Shown piece by piece: positions 17,288 to 25,601 of a DNA stretch of 51,594 nucleotides (within the stretch, counting starts at the first letter, position 1; every line of letters begins with the position of its first letter). The notes beneath the pieces are model-generated. The model was not told where the DNA came from. It did not search any database and saw only the letters and a list, made by a program, of their open reading frames with translations. Made by a program: the position numbers and the translations under genes. This DNA comes from a bacterium (GTDB taxonomy: Bacteria; Vulcanimicrobiota; Vulcanimicrobiia; Vulcanimicrobiales; Vulcanimicrobiaceae): NCBI GenBank assembly GCA_028869385.1, contig JAGWSR010000091.1:1-51594 (forward strand), read 5' to 3'.

Positions 17288-17918
17288 CGCGCGGCGGCGC
17301 CTCGTCGCGCTCGCCTGCGCGCTCGTCGCGTTCTCGCTCCTGCTCGCGCTCGCGCACGCCGTCGGGCGCGCGCCCGATCCCGCGTGGCTGATGGGGCGCG
17401 AGGCGACGTGGGTGAATCACTCCACGCTCGTCGCCTGGTGGATTACCTGGTGCGGCTATGCGTACGTGCTCGCACCGCTCGCGCTCGTCTCGATCGCGCT
17501 CGCCGTACGCTATCCGGCCTGGCGCTGGCGCGTCGCGCTCGCGATCGTCGCGCTGCTCCTCGCGTGGCAGGGCGCCGACCTGCTGCAGCACCACTTCATG
17601 CGGCCGCGGCGATTGGACTGGGTCGTCAAGCACGAGACCGCGTTTTCGTTCCCCAGCTCGCACGCGGCCATCGCGACCGCGTTCTACGTGCTGTGGTCCG
17701 CGTTCGTCGCGCGCAGCACGCTGCGCGGCCGGGCGGTAGCCGCGAGCCTCCTTGCGTTGCTCGCCCTTGCGATCTGCTGGTCGCGCCTCGCGCTCGGGGC
17801 GCACTACCTGACCGATTTGGTCGGCGGCGCGCTCTGGGGGGTGACCGTCGTGGCGCTGCTCGCGGCGGCGGCGCCGATAAACGTCTTCGAGGGGCGCCCC
17901 TCGCCCTCTTTAGAATAG
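17280..17918 (+). CDS. PAP2-superfamily membrane phosphatase
   Basis: 212 residues with about five to six membrane segments. The three lipid-phosphatase motifs are visible: a K/R-rich first motif region (RPRRLDWVVKHE), FPSSHA in place of PSGH, and SRLALGAHYLTDLVGG (SR...H...D). Likely substrate is an isoprenoid diphosphate such as undecaprenyl diphosphate, which recycles the carrier for peptidoglycan and O-antigen. The ATG overlaps the ftsK stop (ATGCCTGA), and mqnE begins 7 bases after the end. Confidence 0.88.
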   Translation: MPDARRRLVALACALVAFSLLLALAHAVGRAPDPAWLMGREATWVNHSTLVAWWITWCGYAYVLAPLALVSIALAVRYPAWRWRVALAIVALLLAWQGADLLQHHFMRPRRLDWVVKHETAFSFPSSHAAIATAFYVLWSAFVARSTLRGRAVAASLLALLALAICWSRLALGAHYLTDLVGGALWGVTVVALLAAAAPINVFEGRPSPSLE

Positions 17919-17925
17919 GGCCACG

Positions 17926-19071
17926 ATGGCATACGACATGGATCCCGCGCTCGTCGAGATCGAGCGCAAGGTCGAGGCAGGCGTCTCCCTCTCGATGGAG
18001 GATGGCCTCGCGCTCTATCGCACGCACGACATTCACCATCTCGGCCGGATGGCGCGCGCTCAGAAGGAGCGCAAGAGCGGGAAGAACGTCTACTACGTAC
18101 TGAACCGCTACATCAACTCGACCAACGTATGCTACGCGAACTGTAAGTTCTGTTCGTTCGCCGCCGACGAATTCAAGCAGCCCGAGAAGGTCTTCCGCAT
18201 GACGGCCGATCAGGTCTTCGCGAAGACGCTCGAGACCGGCGCGAACTTCAACCAGATCCACATCGTGGGCGGACACGATCCGCGCCAGCTCTCGCTCGAC
18301 TACTGGCTCCCGCTGATGCGTCGCTTCAAAGAGACGCTTCCGCACGTGCAGCTCTCGTTCTTCACCGCGGCGGAGATCGAGTACATGGCCAAGCGCCATC
18401 GCATGAGCATTCCCGACATCGTCAAGACGCTCAAAGAGGCGGGCCTCGACAACGTCAACGGCGGCGCCGCGGAGATCTTCGCCGAGGAGACGCGTAAGAA
18501 GATCTGCGCGAACAAGGTGAGCTCGGAGAACTGGCTCGCGATCCACGAAGAGCTGCACCGCCAGGGCGTCGCGTCGAACGCGACGATGCTCTACGGTCAC
18601 ATCGAGTCGCTCGAAGATCGTCTCGATCACATGATTCGTCTGCGTGAATCGCAGCGCCGTTCTCCCGGATTCAACGCGTTCATTCCGCTCGCGTATCATC
18701 CCGACGGCAACGAACTCTCCGACTGCGGTTGGACGAGCGGTATCGACGACCTCAAGACCTTCGCGATCGCCCGCCTGATGCTCGATAACTTCGACCACAT
18801 CAAGGCCTACTGGATGATCCAGGGCCTGAAGATCTGTCAGGTCGCGCTGCAGTACGGCGCCGACGACATGGACGGCACGCACGGCTCGACCGACGAGGAG
18901 ATGATCTATCACGCCGCGGGCACGCAGTCGGGACAGTACGTGGACGATCGGGAGTTCCGACGTCTGATCGAAGACGCGGGCTACGTCCCGGTGCGCCGCA
19001 ATTCGACGTACGACACCTTCCCGCACGATTGGACGCCGCCGGCGCCGGACAAGGCACTGGTCGAAGTCTAG
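17926..19071 (+). CDS. mqnE: Aminofutalosine synthase MqnE (radical SAM)
   Basis: Makes aminodeoxyfutalosine from 3-[(1-carboxyvinyl)oxy]benzoate and SAM in the futalosine route to menaquinone. 381 residues. The radical-SAM cluster cysteines are C69, C73 and C76 (CYANCKFC). The motifs IVGGHDPRQLSLDYW and GGAAEIFAEETRKKI are typical of MqnE rather than MqnC. The C-terminus retains the substrate block QYGADDMDGTHG. mqnA starts directly at the next base after the stop. With mqnA and mqnC it forms a tight operon; mqnB and mqnD are not in the window. Confidence 0.96.
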   Translation: MAYDMDPALVEIERKVEAGVSLSMEDGLALYRTHDIHHLGRMARAQKERKSGKNVYYVLNRYINSTNVCYANCKFCSFAADEFKQPEKVFRMTADQVFAKTLETGANFNQIHIVGGHDPRQLSLDYWLPLMRRFKETLPHVQLSFFTAAEIEYMAKRHRMSIPDIVKTLKEAGLDNVNGGAAEIFAEETRKKICANKVSSENWLAIHEELHRQGVASNATMLYGHIESLEDRLDHMIRLRESQRRSPGFNAFIPLAYHPDGNELSDCGWTSGIDDLKTFAIARLMLDNFDHIKAYWMIQGLKICQVALQYGADDMDGTHGSTDEEMIYHAAGTQSGQYVDDREFRRLIEDAGYVPVRRNSTYDTFPHDWTPPAPDKALVEV

Positions 19072-19908
19072 ATGAGCCTGCGCTGCGGACGGATCGTCTA
19101 TACGAACGATCTTCCGGTCTACGATGCATTCGACCGCGGCGTGATCGCCTATCCGGGAACGCTGCATGCCGACGTTCCCGCGCGTTTGAACGCGATGCTG
19201 CTCGGCGGCGAGCTCGACTTGAGCCCGATCAGCGCGTTCGCCTGGGCCAAGCATGCCGAGCAACTCGTGCTGCTGCCCGATCTCTGCATCGGCGCGCGCG
19301 ACGAGGTCGTGTCGGTCGTGCTCGTCTCCGCGACGCCGCCCGCGTTGCTCGACGGCGTGCCGATCGCGCTCACCGGCGAGTCCGCGAGCGGTCGCAATCT
19401 CCTGCGCGTGATGCTCGAGCGCCGCTACGGGGTGCGGCCGCAGTACGTCGAGTCGGCGGATCCGCTCGCGGCGGCGGGACGAAACGAGCCCGCGCTCTTG
19501 ATCGGCGACTCGGCGATCGACGCACTCGAACGTTTTCCGCGCGAGCACGTGTACGATCTCGGCACGCTCTGGCACGAGTGGACTGGGCAGCAGACGGTCT
19601 TTGCCGTGTGGGCGGCGCGTCGCGACGCGTACGAGCGCGATCCCGAGGCCGTTCGCGCGTGCATGCACGCGCTCACCGACTCGTACACGTGGTCGCGTTC
19701 GCACATGGCCGAGGTGATCGAAGACGCGCAGCGCGCGCATCCGCGTGCGCCGGGATTCTACGAAACGTACTACGGCAAACTCAACTTTACGTTCCACTCC
19801 GCGGCGCAGAGCGGTCTCGCCGCGTATTGCCGCGAGCTGCACGCGATCGGTGCGATCGAACGCGTGCCGTCAGCGCTTCCGGAGGTCATCGGTGTCGTCT
19901 CTCGCTAG
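19072..19908 (+). CDS. mqnA: Chorismate dehydratase MqnA
   Basis: First futalosine-pathway step: chorismate to 3-[(1-carboxyvinyl)oxy]benzoate, the substrate of the adjacent mqnE product. 278 residues, the normal size for this periplasmic-binding-protein-like fold. Seen features are the N-terminal GRIVYTNDLPVYDAFD, the loop DLSPISAFAWAKHAEQ, and IALTGESASGRNLLRVML in the middle. The ATG follows the mqnE stop with no gap, and the 3' end overlaps mqnC by 17 bases, so the three are translationally coupled. Confidence 0.94.
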   Translation: MSLRCGRIVYTNDLPVYDAFDRGVIAYPGTLHADVPARLNAMLLGGELDLSPISAFAWAKHAEQLVLLPDLCIGARDEVVSVVLVSATPPALLDGVPIALTGESASGRNLLRVMLERRYGVRPQYVESADPLAAAGRNEPALLIGDSAIDALERFPREHVYDLGTLWHEWTGQQTVFAVWAARRDAYERDPEAVRACMHALTDSYTWSRSHMAEVIEDAQRAHPRAPGFYETYYGKLNFTFHSAAQSGLAAYCRELHAIGAIERVPSALPEVIGVVSR

Positions 19909-20980
19909 TCTGCTCGATCGCGCCGCGAACGGCGGCCGCCTCTCGTTCGACGAGGGCGTTCGGCTCTATCGCGAGGCGGATCTCCACGACCTCGGCATGG
20001 CGGCGCACGCGCGGCGCATGCGCCTGCATCCGACCGTCGACGTCACGTACGTGATCGATACGACGATCGACTATACGAACGTCTGCAACGTGCACTGCAC
20101 CTTCTGCGCGTTCTTCCGGCCCGAGCATCACAAAGAGGGCCGCACGCTCGATCACGATGCCGTCGTCGCTCGCGTGAAGAAGGCTGCCGATCTCGGGGCC
20201 ACCCAGATCATGATCCAGGGCGGCGTCAATCCCGATCTGCGTCTCGCGTGGTTCGAAGAGCTCTTCGCGCGCGTTCGCGCCGAATTTCCGCGCGTGGACA
20301 TCCATTCGCTCTCGGTCTCCGAGGTGACGGGTCTCGCAAAGGTAGAGGATCTCTCGGTGCGCGAGGTGCTGACGCGCTTACAGGCGGCGGGATTGAAGTC
20401 GCTGCCGGGTGCGGGAGCCGAGATATTAGTCGAGCGCGTGCGCAAGCGCATCTCCGCGCGTAAGGTGACGCCGGACGTGTGGCTCGACGTCATGCGTCAG
20501 GCGCATCTGCTCGGCATGAAGACGACCGCGACGATGATGTACGGCTCGATCGAAACCGACGAAGAGCGCATCGAGCACATGGCGGTGCTGCGCGATCTGC
20601 AGGACGAGACCGGCGGCTTTACGGCGTTCATTCCGTGGTTCTACGTTCCGTTCAAGACGCCGTTGCGCGGAAAAGAGGCGACGGCGCTCGAGTATCTGCG
20701 CGTGCTCTCCGTCGCGCGCCTCTTCATGGATAACTTCCCGCATCTCCAAGCGTCGTGGCTCACGCCCGGCCTGAAGCTCGGCCAGCTCGCGCTCATGTAT
20801 GGATGCGACGACATGGGCGGCGTGATCATCGAGGATCGCGTGGTGCGCGACGCCGGCGCTCGCAACGACGCGACGCGTCGTGAGCTCGAAGAGGCGATCA
20901 TCGGTGCCGGATTCCGCCCGGTCATCCGCGACACGTATTGGAACCTGCGCGAGGATATGGCCCTCGCGACCGCCTCTTAG
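19892..20980 (+). CDS. mqnC: Cyclic dehypoxanthine futalosine synthase MqnC (radical SAM)
   Basis: Radical-SAM enzyme that cyclises dehypoxanthine futalosine in menaquinone synthesis. 362 residues from GTG 19892, chosen because GGAGG (19881-19885) lies six bases upstream. The longer frame from 19745 is Arg-rich shadow sequence within mqnA. Cluster cysteines are C65, C69 and C72 (CNVHCTFC). The family block IMIQGGVNPDLRLAWFEELF and LPGAGAEILVERVRKRI are present. The stop shares four bases (TTAG) with the stop of the convergent PAS gene. Confidence 0.95.
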   Translation: MSSLASLLDRAANGGRLSFDEGVRLYREADLHDLGMAAHARRMRLHPTVDVTYVIDTTIDYTNVCNVHCTFCAFFRPEHHKEGRTLDHDAVVARVKKAADLGATQIMIQGGVNPDLRLAWFEELFARVRAEFPRVDIHSLSVSEVTGLAKVEDLSVREVLTRLQAAGLKSLPGAGAEILVERVRKRISARKVTPDVWLDVMRQAHLLGMKTTATMMYGSIETDEERIEHMAVLRDLQDETGGFTAFIPWFYVPFKTPLRGKEATALEYLRVLSVARLFMDNFPHLQASWLTPGLKLGQLALMYGCDDMGGVIIEDRVVRDAGARNDATRRELEEAIIGAGFRPVIRDTYWNLREDMALATAS

Positions 20981-23115
20981 CTCGGGAACGTCCCTTCGGC
21001 GACGGCCTGCACGTGTTCGATGCAGGCTTCGACGCAGAAGCGCAGCGCGGTGAGGTCGCGCCCTTCGAGGGGCTGCGTCCATTGTATGCGGTACGAGCGC
21101 CCGCTGAGGCGAAACGTCGCCTGACGCGCGCTTGCGTTGATCTGCACGGAGTCCGCGTGCCGCAGCGACGGTTCTTCCGCAAGCTCGGCTTCGAACGTGT
21201 CGAGGAGCAGCGCGCGCAGCACCTGAATGTGCTCGTCGCTCGTGCGTACCTCTCGAAACGCCGAGAGCAGCGTCGAGAGCGAGAGCAGGCGGCTGCGATC
21301 CGACGCTTCGCTCGCGCCGATGCCGAGCATCCGCTCGACGGTGAGCACGGCCTCGAGCCGCGCGCCGTTGCGAACGGGAATGGCCGTGAAGTCCACGACG
21401 GTCGGTACGCCGCGCGCATCGTGTTCGGCGAAGACGAGATGGACGCGTTCCCCCGCGAGGATGCGCGCGCGCACGTCGCCGCTCGACGATGAAGCGCCGC
21501 CCCACAGCTCGAGGAGACGGTATCGGTCGCGCGCGACCGATGCGCCGTTTTCGTATGCTGCTTCGAGGTCATCGGAGATGCCCGCTTCGTAGAGCACGAC
21601 GGGACTCGGCGCCTGGTCGAGCGCGGCGAAGAGCAGCGCGAGCTGATTGGTCGAGCGACGTCGCAGCGAGATATCGCGGCCGATACTCATGCGTTGGACG
21701 CGCCCGTCGGCCATCACGAACGGCTTTCCGACGAATTCGATCCAGAACTCGCTCCCGTCTTTGCGCCGCACGAGGATCTCGCGATAATTCACGTCGCCGG
21801 CGCGCAGCGTCTCGCGAATCGATCGCATCAGTACGGCGTCGTTGCGCTCGGAATAGAACGCGGTATAGGTTCGCCCGAGCAGATCTTCGGGCTCGTAGCA
21901 CGTCGCTTCGTAAAACGCACGGTTCGCGTAGAGCAAGAGCGGGCCGCCCGCGTCGGGCGGCGTGTCGTCGAAGAGCAGCACGAAGTCGTTCGCCTGCTCG
22001 ACCGACTCGCTCAACAGGCGCATCCAGTCGTCATTCGCGCGCCGTTCGCTGATATCGTTGATGAGCAGCACGGCATATTCGGGCGGGGAGCCGAGCGCGT
22101 GTGCGCGCACCTCGGCCCAAAACGGCGTCCCGTCGCGCCGATAGAGTTCGACCTCGACGTGTACGTGCTCGCCGCGCAGCACGCGCTCCGTCGCATCGCG
22201 CACGATGCCGCGCTCGCTGCGCTCGCCGAGGATGACGGGATAGATGCCGCGAGCGATCTCCGCTTTGCCGTACCCGGTGAGCGCGCCGAATCCGTCGTTG
22301 CTGTACGCGATCGCGGGGCGTAGGATGTGCTCGGGCTGCAACTCGACGACGAGGACGCCCGAGGGCGTGGCCTCGATGGCCGCCGCGAGGCGATCTCGAT
22401 CGCGCTCCGCCCGTTTGCGCTCGGTAATCGGTCGAGCGATTGTCACGTAGCGCAGTCGTTCGCGGCCGTTCGACTGGAGCGCGCGAACGATGACCTCCGT
22501 CCAATATCGTTCGCCGCTGCGCGCGGTGAGTTCGATCTCGAAAGGGGTTTCATCGCCGCTGCGCGCGCGAGCGACAATATGTTCGAGAGCTCGCGCGTTC
22601 TCGCCGAGACGGTAATAGGCCGCGGTGTCGCGGGTAAGCTCGGCGTTCGAGAACCCCATGCGCGCGCGTGAGCCCTCGCTGATGAATTCGCAGGTCGGCC
22701 ACGCCTCGCCGGTGCCGATCGAGAACACGCTGACGCCGATTCCGCCGAACGCCGCCGCCTCGCGCAGCACGTCGTAGCGGCTCGACTGCAGCGTCTCGTC
22801 GCCGAGCAGCGCGGCGGCAGCCCGTGCGACGCGCTCGAGCGCGCGCACTTCTTGCGAGTCGTAGAGGCGTCCGCGTCGGCGATCCAGGATGCAGAGTGCG
22901 CCCGAAAACCCGCTTTCGGGCGGCAACGAGATTTCTAGAACGCCGAAATCGGAGAAGCCGTTCGCGAGCAGCGTCGAAGCTGCGGCGAGTGAGATCCCGG
23001 CTGCGGCGCGTGGAGCTACGCCGTCGTCGTCTAGCGTCCAGAGAATCGCAATCTCGGCGGCGACGCTCGCAAGAGCGGCACGCGCGAGCGCATCCAAGGC
23101 GAGCGGCGACTCCAT
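20977..23115 (-). CDS. Multi-PAS sensor protein without recognised output domain
   Basis: 712 residues. A GAF-like module (about 10-108) is followed by three clear PAS/PAC modules at about 115-235, 240-358 and 365-485, and a fourth, degenerate one at about 490-598. Each PAC ends in the usual style, for example VLLINDISERR and SIGRDISLRR. The C-terminal 110 residues (about 605-712) show no H-box, ATPase, GGDEF, EAL, HD or DNA-binding motif I can recognise. So it may signal through protein contact, or use a novel output. GGAGGG lies almost against the ATG at 23115, which is closer than usual. It faces mqnC tail to tail. Confidence 0.85.
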   Translation of the reverse strand: MESPLALDALARAALASVAAEIAILWTLDDDGVAPRAAAGISLAAASTLLANGFSDFGVLEISLPPESGFSGALCILDRRRGRLYDSQEVRALERVARAAAALLGDETLQSSRYDVLREAAAFGGIGVSVFSIGTGEAWPTCEFISEGSRARMGFSNAELTRDTAAYYRLGENARALEHIVARARSGDETPFEIELTARSGERYWTEVIVRALQSNGRERLRYVTIARPITERKRAERDRDRLAAAIEATPSGVLVVELQPEHILRPAIAYSNDGFGALTGYGKAEIARGIYPVILGERSERGIVRDATERVLRGEHVHVEVELYRRDGTPFWAEVRAHALGSPPEYAVLLINDISERRANDDWMRLLSESVEQANDFVLLFDDTPPDAGGPLLLYANRAFYEATCYEPEDLLGRTYTAFYSERNDAVLMRSIRETLRAGDVNYREILVRRKDGSEFWIEFVGKPFVMADGRVQRMSIGRDISLRRRSTNQLALLFAALDQAPSPVVLYEAGISDDLEAAYENGASVARDRYRLLELWGGASSSSGDVRARILAGERVHLVFAEHDARGVPTVVDFTAIPVRNGARLEAVLTVERMLGIGASEASDRSRLLSLSTLLSAFREVRTSDEHIQVLRALLLDTFEAELAEEPSLRHADSVQINASARQATFRLSGRSYRIQWTQPLEGRDLTALRFCVEACIEHVQAVAEGTFPS

Positions 23116-23165
23116 CCCTCCAGCTATCGGAGCGATGGATCGCGCAATTTACTTGTGACCTTTGA

Positions 23166-24254
23166 TCACGAAGCCGAGCGGATGGTCGCTGCGCCCAGCA
23201 CTTCGCGTGCATCCTCATCGAAGATCGCGACCAACTGACCCGGCGTGATCGCACGAAGCGGGCGTTCGAACGCCAGCTCGAGTGTGCCGTCGTCGCAGAG
23301 GGTTGCATCGGCGAGCGCGGGCGTTGCGCGGTAGCGAACCATCGCGCGAACGCGCGTCGATCCGGCGGCAAAGCGCTCGGGTCGTATGAGGTTGACTTCG
23401 TCGGCGTGCAGGCGTTGTGAGAGCAACTCTTCCTCGCGTCCGATGAAGACCGCGTTCGTCGCCGGGTCTATTCGCGTGACGTAGCGCGCGCCGTCGTTGC
23501 TCGCGGGCAGTTTGGCGCGCTGACCGATCGTGTAGTTGGCGATGCCGACGTGCGCGCCGACCACGCTCCCGCTCGCCGTTCGAATCTCGCCCGCTCGGTT
23601 GATGCCGGGGCGAACGCGTTCGAGCACGTCGCGATAGTCGCCGCCTTCGACGAAGCAGATGTCCTGCGATTCGGTCTTCTGATGTACGGGGAGCCCCATG
23701 CGCTTGGCATGCTCGCGCGTCGTCGCCTTGTCGAACTCGCCGACCGGAAGCAGCAGCATCGCGAGTTGCTCGCGCGTGAGCTGGGCGAGCGCGTAGGCTT
23801 GATCCTTCGTGCTCTCGCCGCGAAAGAGATGGGGGCCGTCGGATTCGTGCGTGACGCGCCCGTAGTGGCCGGTCGCGATGTAGCGCGCGTCGAGCCGCTT
23901 CGCATATTCGGCCAGCGTGCCGAGCTTCACGAAGTTGTTGCACGCCACGCACGGATTCGGCGTGCGGCCGCTCGCGTAGTCGTCGGCGAAGCGCTCGATC
24001 ACGTGACGCCGGAACGTCTCTTCGAAGTTCAGCACGTAATGCGCGATGCCGAGCGCCGCCGCCGTTCGGCGCGCGTCGTCGAAATCGTCGGCACCGCAGC
24101 AGCTCTTCGCGTGCGGCGCGCGCGTCGGCGAGTACATCTTCATGGTGACGCCGACGACGTCGTATCCGGCTTCGACCAAGAGGCCGGCCGCGACGGCGGA
24201 GTCGACGCCGCCGCTCATGGCGGCGATGACGCGAGGCAAGTTTGGGCTCTTCAT
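23166..24254 (-). CDS. mnmA: tRNA-specific 2-thiouridylase MnmA
   Basis: Makes the 2-thio group of U34 in tRNA Lys, Glu and Gln. 362 residues. The ATP pyrophosphatase loop SGGVDS is at 14-19. The two catalytic cysteines are visible, C102 (NPCVAC) and C200 (SQDICF). The C-terminal beta-barrel contains [11 protein letters not shown] promoter-like pair lies just upstream on the minus strand (24274-24302). It is divergent from the rodZ-like gene and separated from the PAS gene by 50 bases. Confidence 0.96.
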   Translation of the reverse strand: MKSPNLPRVIAAMSGGVDSAVAAGLLVEAGYDVVGVTMKMYSPTRAPHAKSCCGADDFDDARRTAAALGIAHYVLNFEETFRRHVIERFADDYASGRTPNPCVACNNFVKLGTLAEYAKRLDARYIATGHYGRVTHESDGPHLFRGESTKDQAYALAQLTREQLAMLLLPVGEFDKATTREHAKRMGLPVHQKTESQDICFVEGGDYRDVLERVRPGINRAGEIRTASGSVVGAHVGIANYTIGQRAKLPASNDGARYVTRIDPATNAVFIGREEELLSQRLHADEVNLIRPERFAAGSTRVRAMVRYRATPALADATLCDDGTLELAFERPLRAITPGQLVAIFDEDAREVLGAATIRSAS

Positions 24255-24273
24255 ACGGGTGATACCAGGGCAC

Positions 24274-24302
24274 AGGATAACAGGGATAGGGGACTAACTC
24301 AA
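24274..24302 (-). promoter_or_regulatory. Possible sigma70-type promoter for mnmA
   Basis: On the minus strand TTGAGT (24302-24297) and TATCCT (24279-24274) are separated by exactly 17 bases, each matching 4 of 6 consensus positions. The predicted start is about 24267, giving a leader of roughly 13 bases to the mnmA ATG. The spacing is good and the boxes are moderate. Confidence 0.35.
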
Positions 24303-24309
24303 AGCCCCA

Positions 24310-25083
24310 ATGTCAGCGCTCGGCGAACGGTTCCGTGCGGCCCGCGAAGCGCGCGGCCTCTCCCTCTCCGACGTAGCCGAGCAGATCCGTATTCGCTCGG
24401 TCTATCTCGCTGCCATCGAGGACGAAAACTGGCCGGCCATCGGCGCCCCCGTGTACGTCCGCGGCTTCCTGCGAACGTACGCTCGCTTCCTTGCCCTCGA
24501 TACCGACGAGGTAATCGGCGCGTTCAATGCGGCGACCGGCGGCGGCTCGAGTACCCCCGAATCCGCCTCCGCACCCTCCGAGCGACGCCCATACGAGCCG
24601 GAGGCGGCACGCTCGCGTACCCTTTCACCCCTCATCTGGCTCGCCTCGCTCGTGGCGGTCGTGCTGATCGCGTTCGTCTCGTACAACGAGTTTACGCTGC
24701 ACCAGCAGCCGGTCGCGGCCACGACGACGCCCTCCGCGACGGCGACGATGCTCGTCGTCACCTCGGCCAGCCCGGCGCCGTCCGATGCGGCGAGCGCCGT
24801 GCCCTCGGAGTCCCCGAGCCCGGCGCCTTCGGGCAGCCCGGCGGCGGATGGCGCGCAGATGCTGGCGCTCGCCTTCACCGCTCCCTCGTGGGTTAGGGTC
24901 ACCGTTGACGGCAATGTTAGCATGGAGGGTACGTTTCCGGCGGGGACCGCTCGACAGTTCCACGGAAAAACGGCCGTTCTGCGCATTGGGAATGCGGGCG
25001 GCGTCTCGGTCACCGTGGACGGGAAGAACGTTGGAGTCCTCGGGAAGACGGGCGACGTCGTGGAACGCACTTTCACGCTGTAA
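24310..25083 (+). CDS. rodZ: RodZ-like HTH transmembrane protein
   Basis: 257 residues with the RodZ layout. A cytoplasmic Xre-type helix-turn-helix occupies about 3-70 (LSLSDVAEQIRIRSVYLAAIE). One membrane segment follows (LSPLIWLASLVAVVLIAFV, about 106-124). Then comes a Ser/Pro/Ala-rich linker and a DUF4115-like beta domain (about 185-257). RodZ couples MreB to the cell-wall elongation machine. No mreB is in the window, so the cell-shape role is from the family. It leads a run with yajQ, rimO, LCP and deacetylase genes. No clear ribosome site precedes the ATG. Confidence 0.85.
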   Translation: MSALGERFRAAREARGLSLSDVAEQIRIRSVYLAAIEDENWPAIGAPVYVRGFLRTYARFLALDTDEVIGAFNAATGGGSSTPESASAPSERRPYEPEAARSRTLSPLIWLASLVAVVLIAFVSYNEFTLHQQPVAATTTPSATATMLVVTSASPAPSDAASAVPSESPSPAPSGSPAADGAQMLALAFTAPSWVRVTVDGNVSMEGTFPAGTARQFHGKTAVLRIGNAGGVSVTVDGKNVGVLGKTGDVVERTFTL

Positions 25084-25104
25084 CACCTATCCGGAGAGCA
25101 GTTC

Positions 25105-25596
25105 ATGGCGAGCGAATCGTCGTTCGACGTTGTGTCGCGCATCGACCAACAGGAACTCGATAACGCGCTGAATCAGGCGCGTCGCGAGATCGAGAATCGC
25201 TTCGATTTCAAGAATTCGAAGACGAGTATCGACTGGGACGATAAGAAGATCACCGTCGTCACCGACGACGAGCTGAAGATGCGAAACGTCATCGACGTGA
25301 TCCAGGCGAAGGCCGTCAAGCGCGGCATCGACATCCGCGCCTTCGAGATGGGCGAGGACGAACCGGCGTCGGGCGGCACCGTGCGGCGCGTCGTCACGTT
25401 GCGCAGCGGCATTCCGAAAGATAAGAGCAAGCCGCTGATGGAGAAGATCAAGGCGCTTAAACTGAAAGTCGCGGCGCAGTATCAAGACGAGCAGATTCGG
25501 GTCTCGGGAAAGAACCGCGACGATCTGCAGCGCGTCATCGCCGAACTCAAGGCGATGGAGTACGAATTGCCGCTCCAGTTCACGAATTACCGGTAG
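25105..25596 (+). CDS. yajQ: YajQ-family nucleotide-binding protein
   Basis: 163 residues, the full family length. It starts MASESSFDVVSRIDQQEL, typical of YajQ, with GGAG before the ATG at 25105. Two ferredoxin-like half-domains are expected; GIDIRAFEMG and VTLRSGIPKDKSKPLMEKIK are visible. Family members bind RNA and, in Xanthomonas, cyclic-di-GMP. With the PilZ genes this adds to the c-di-GMP theme, though direct binding here is inference. rimO follows after 5 bases. Confidence 0.95.
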   Translation: MASESSFDVVSRIDQQELDNALNQARREIENRFDFKNSKTSIDWDDKKITVVTDDELKMRNVIDVIQAKAVKRGIDIRAFEMGEDEPASGGTVRRVVTLRSGIPKDKSKPLMEKIKALKLKVAAQYQDEQIRVSGKNRDDLQRVIAELKAMEYELPLQFTNYR

Positions 25597-25601
25597 CCGC
25601 G

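Noticed and set aside
17626-19842. Minus-strand frame across mqnE and mqnA (738 codons)
   Set aside because: Antisense shadow; the plus-strand genes have intact catalytic motifs.
24265-24295. A homing-endonuclease-like GGATAACAGGG string between mnmA and rodZ
   Set aside because: It only partly resembles the I-SceI site and sits in a normal divergent promoter region with no intron or endonuclease gene.
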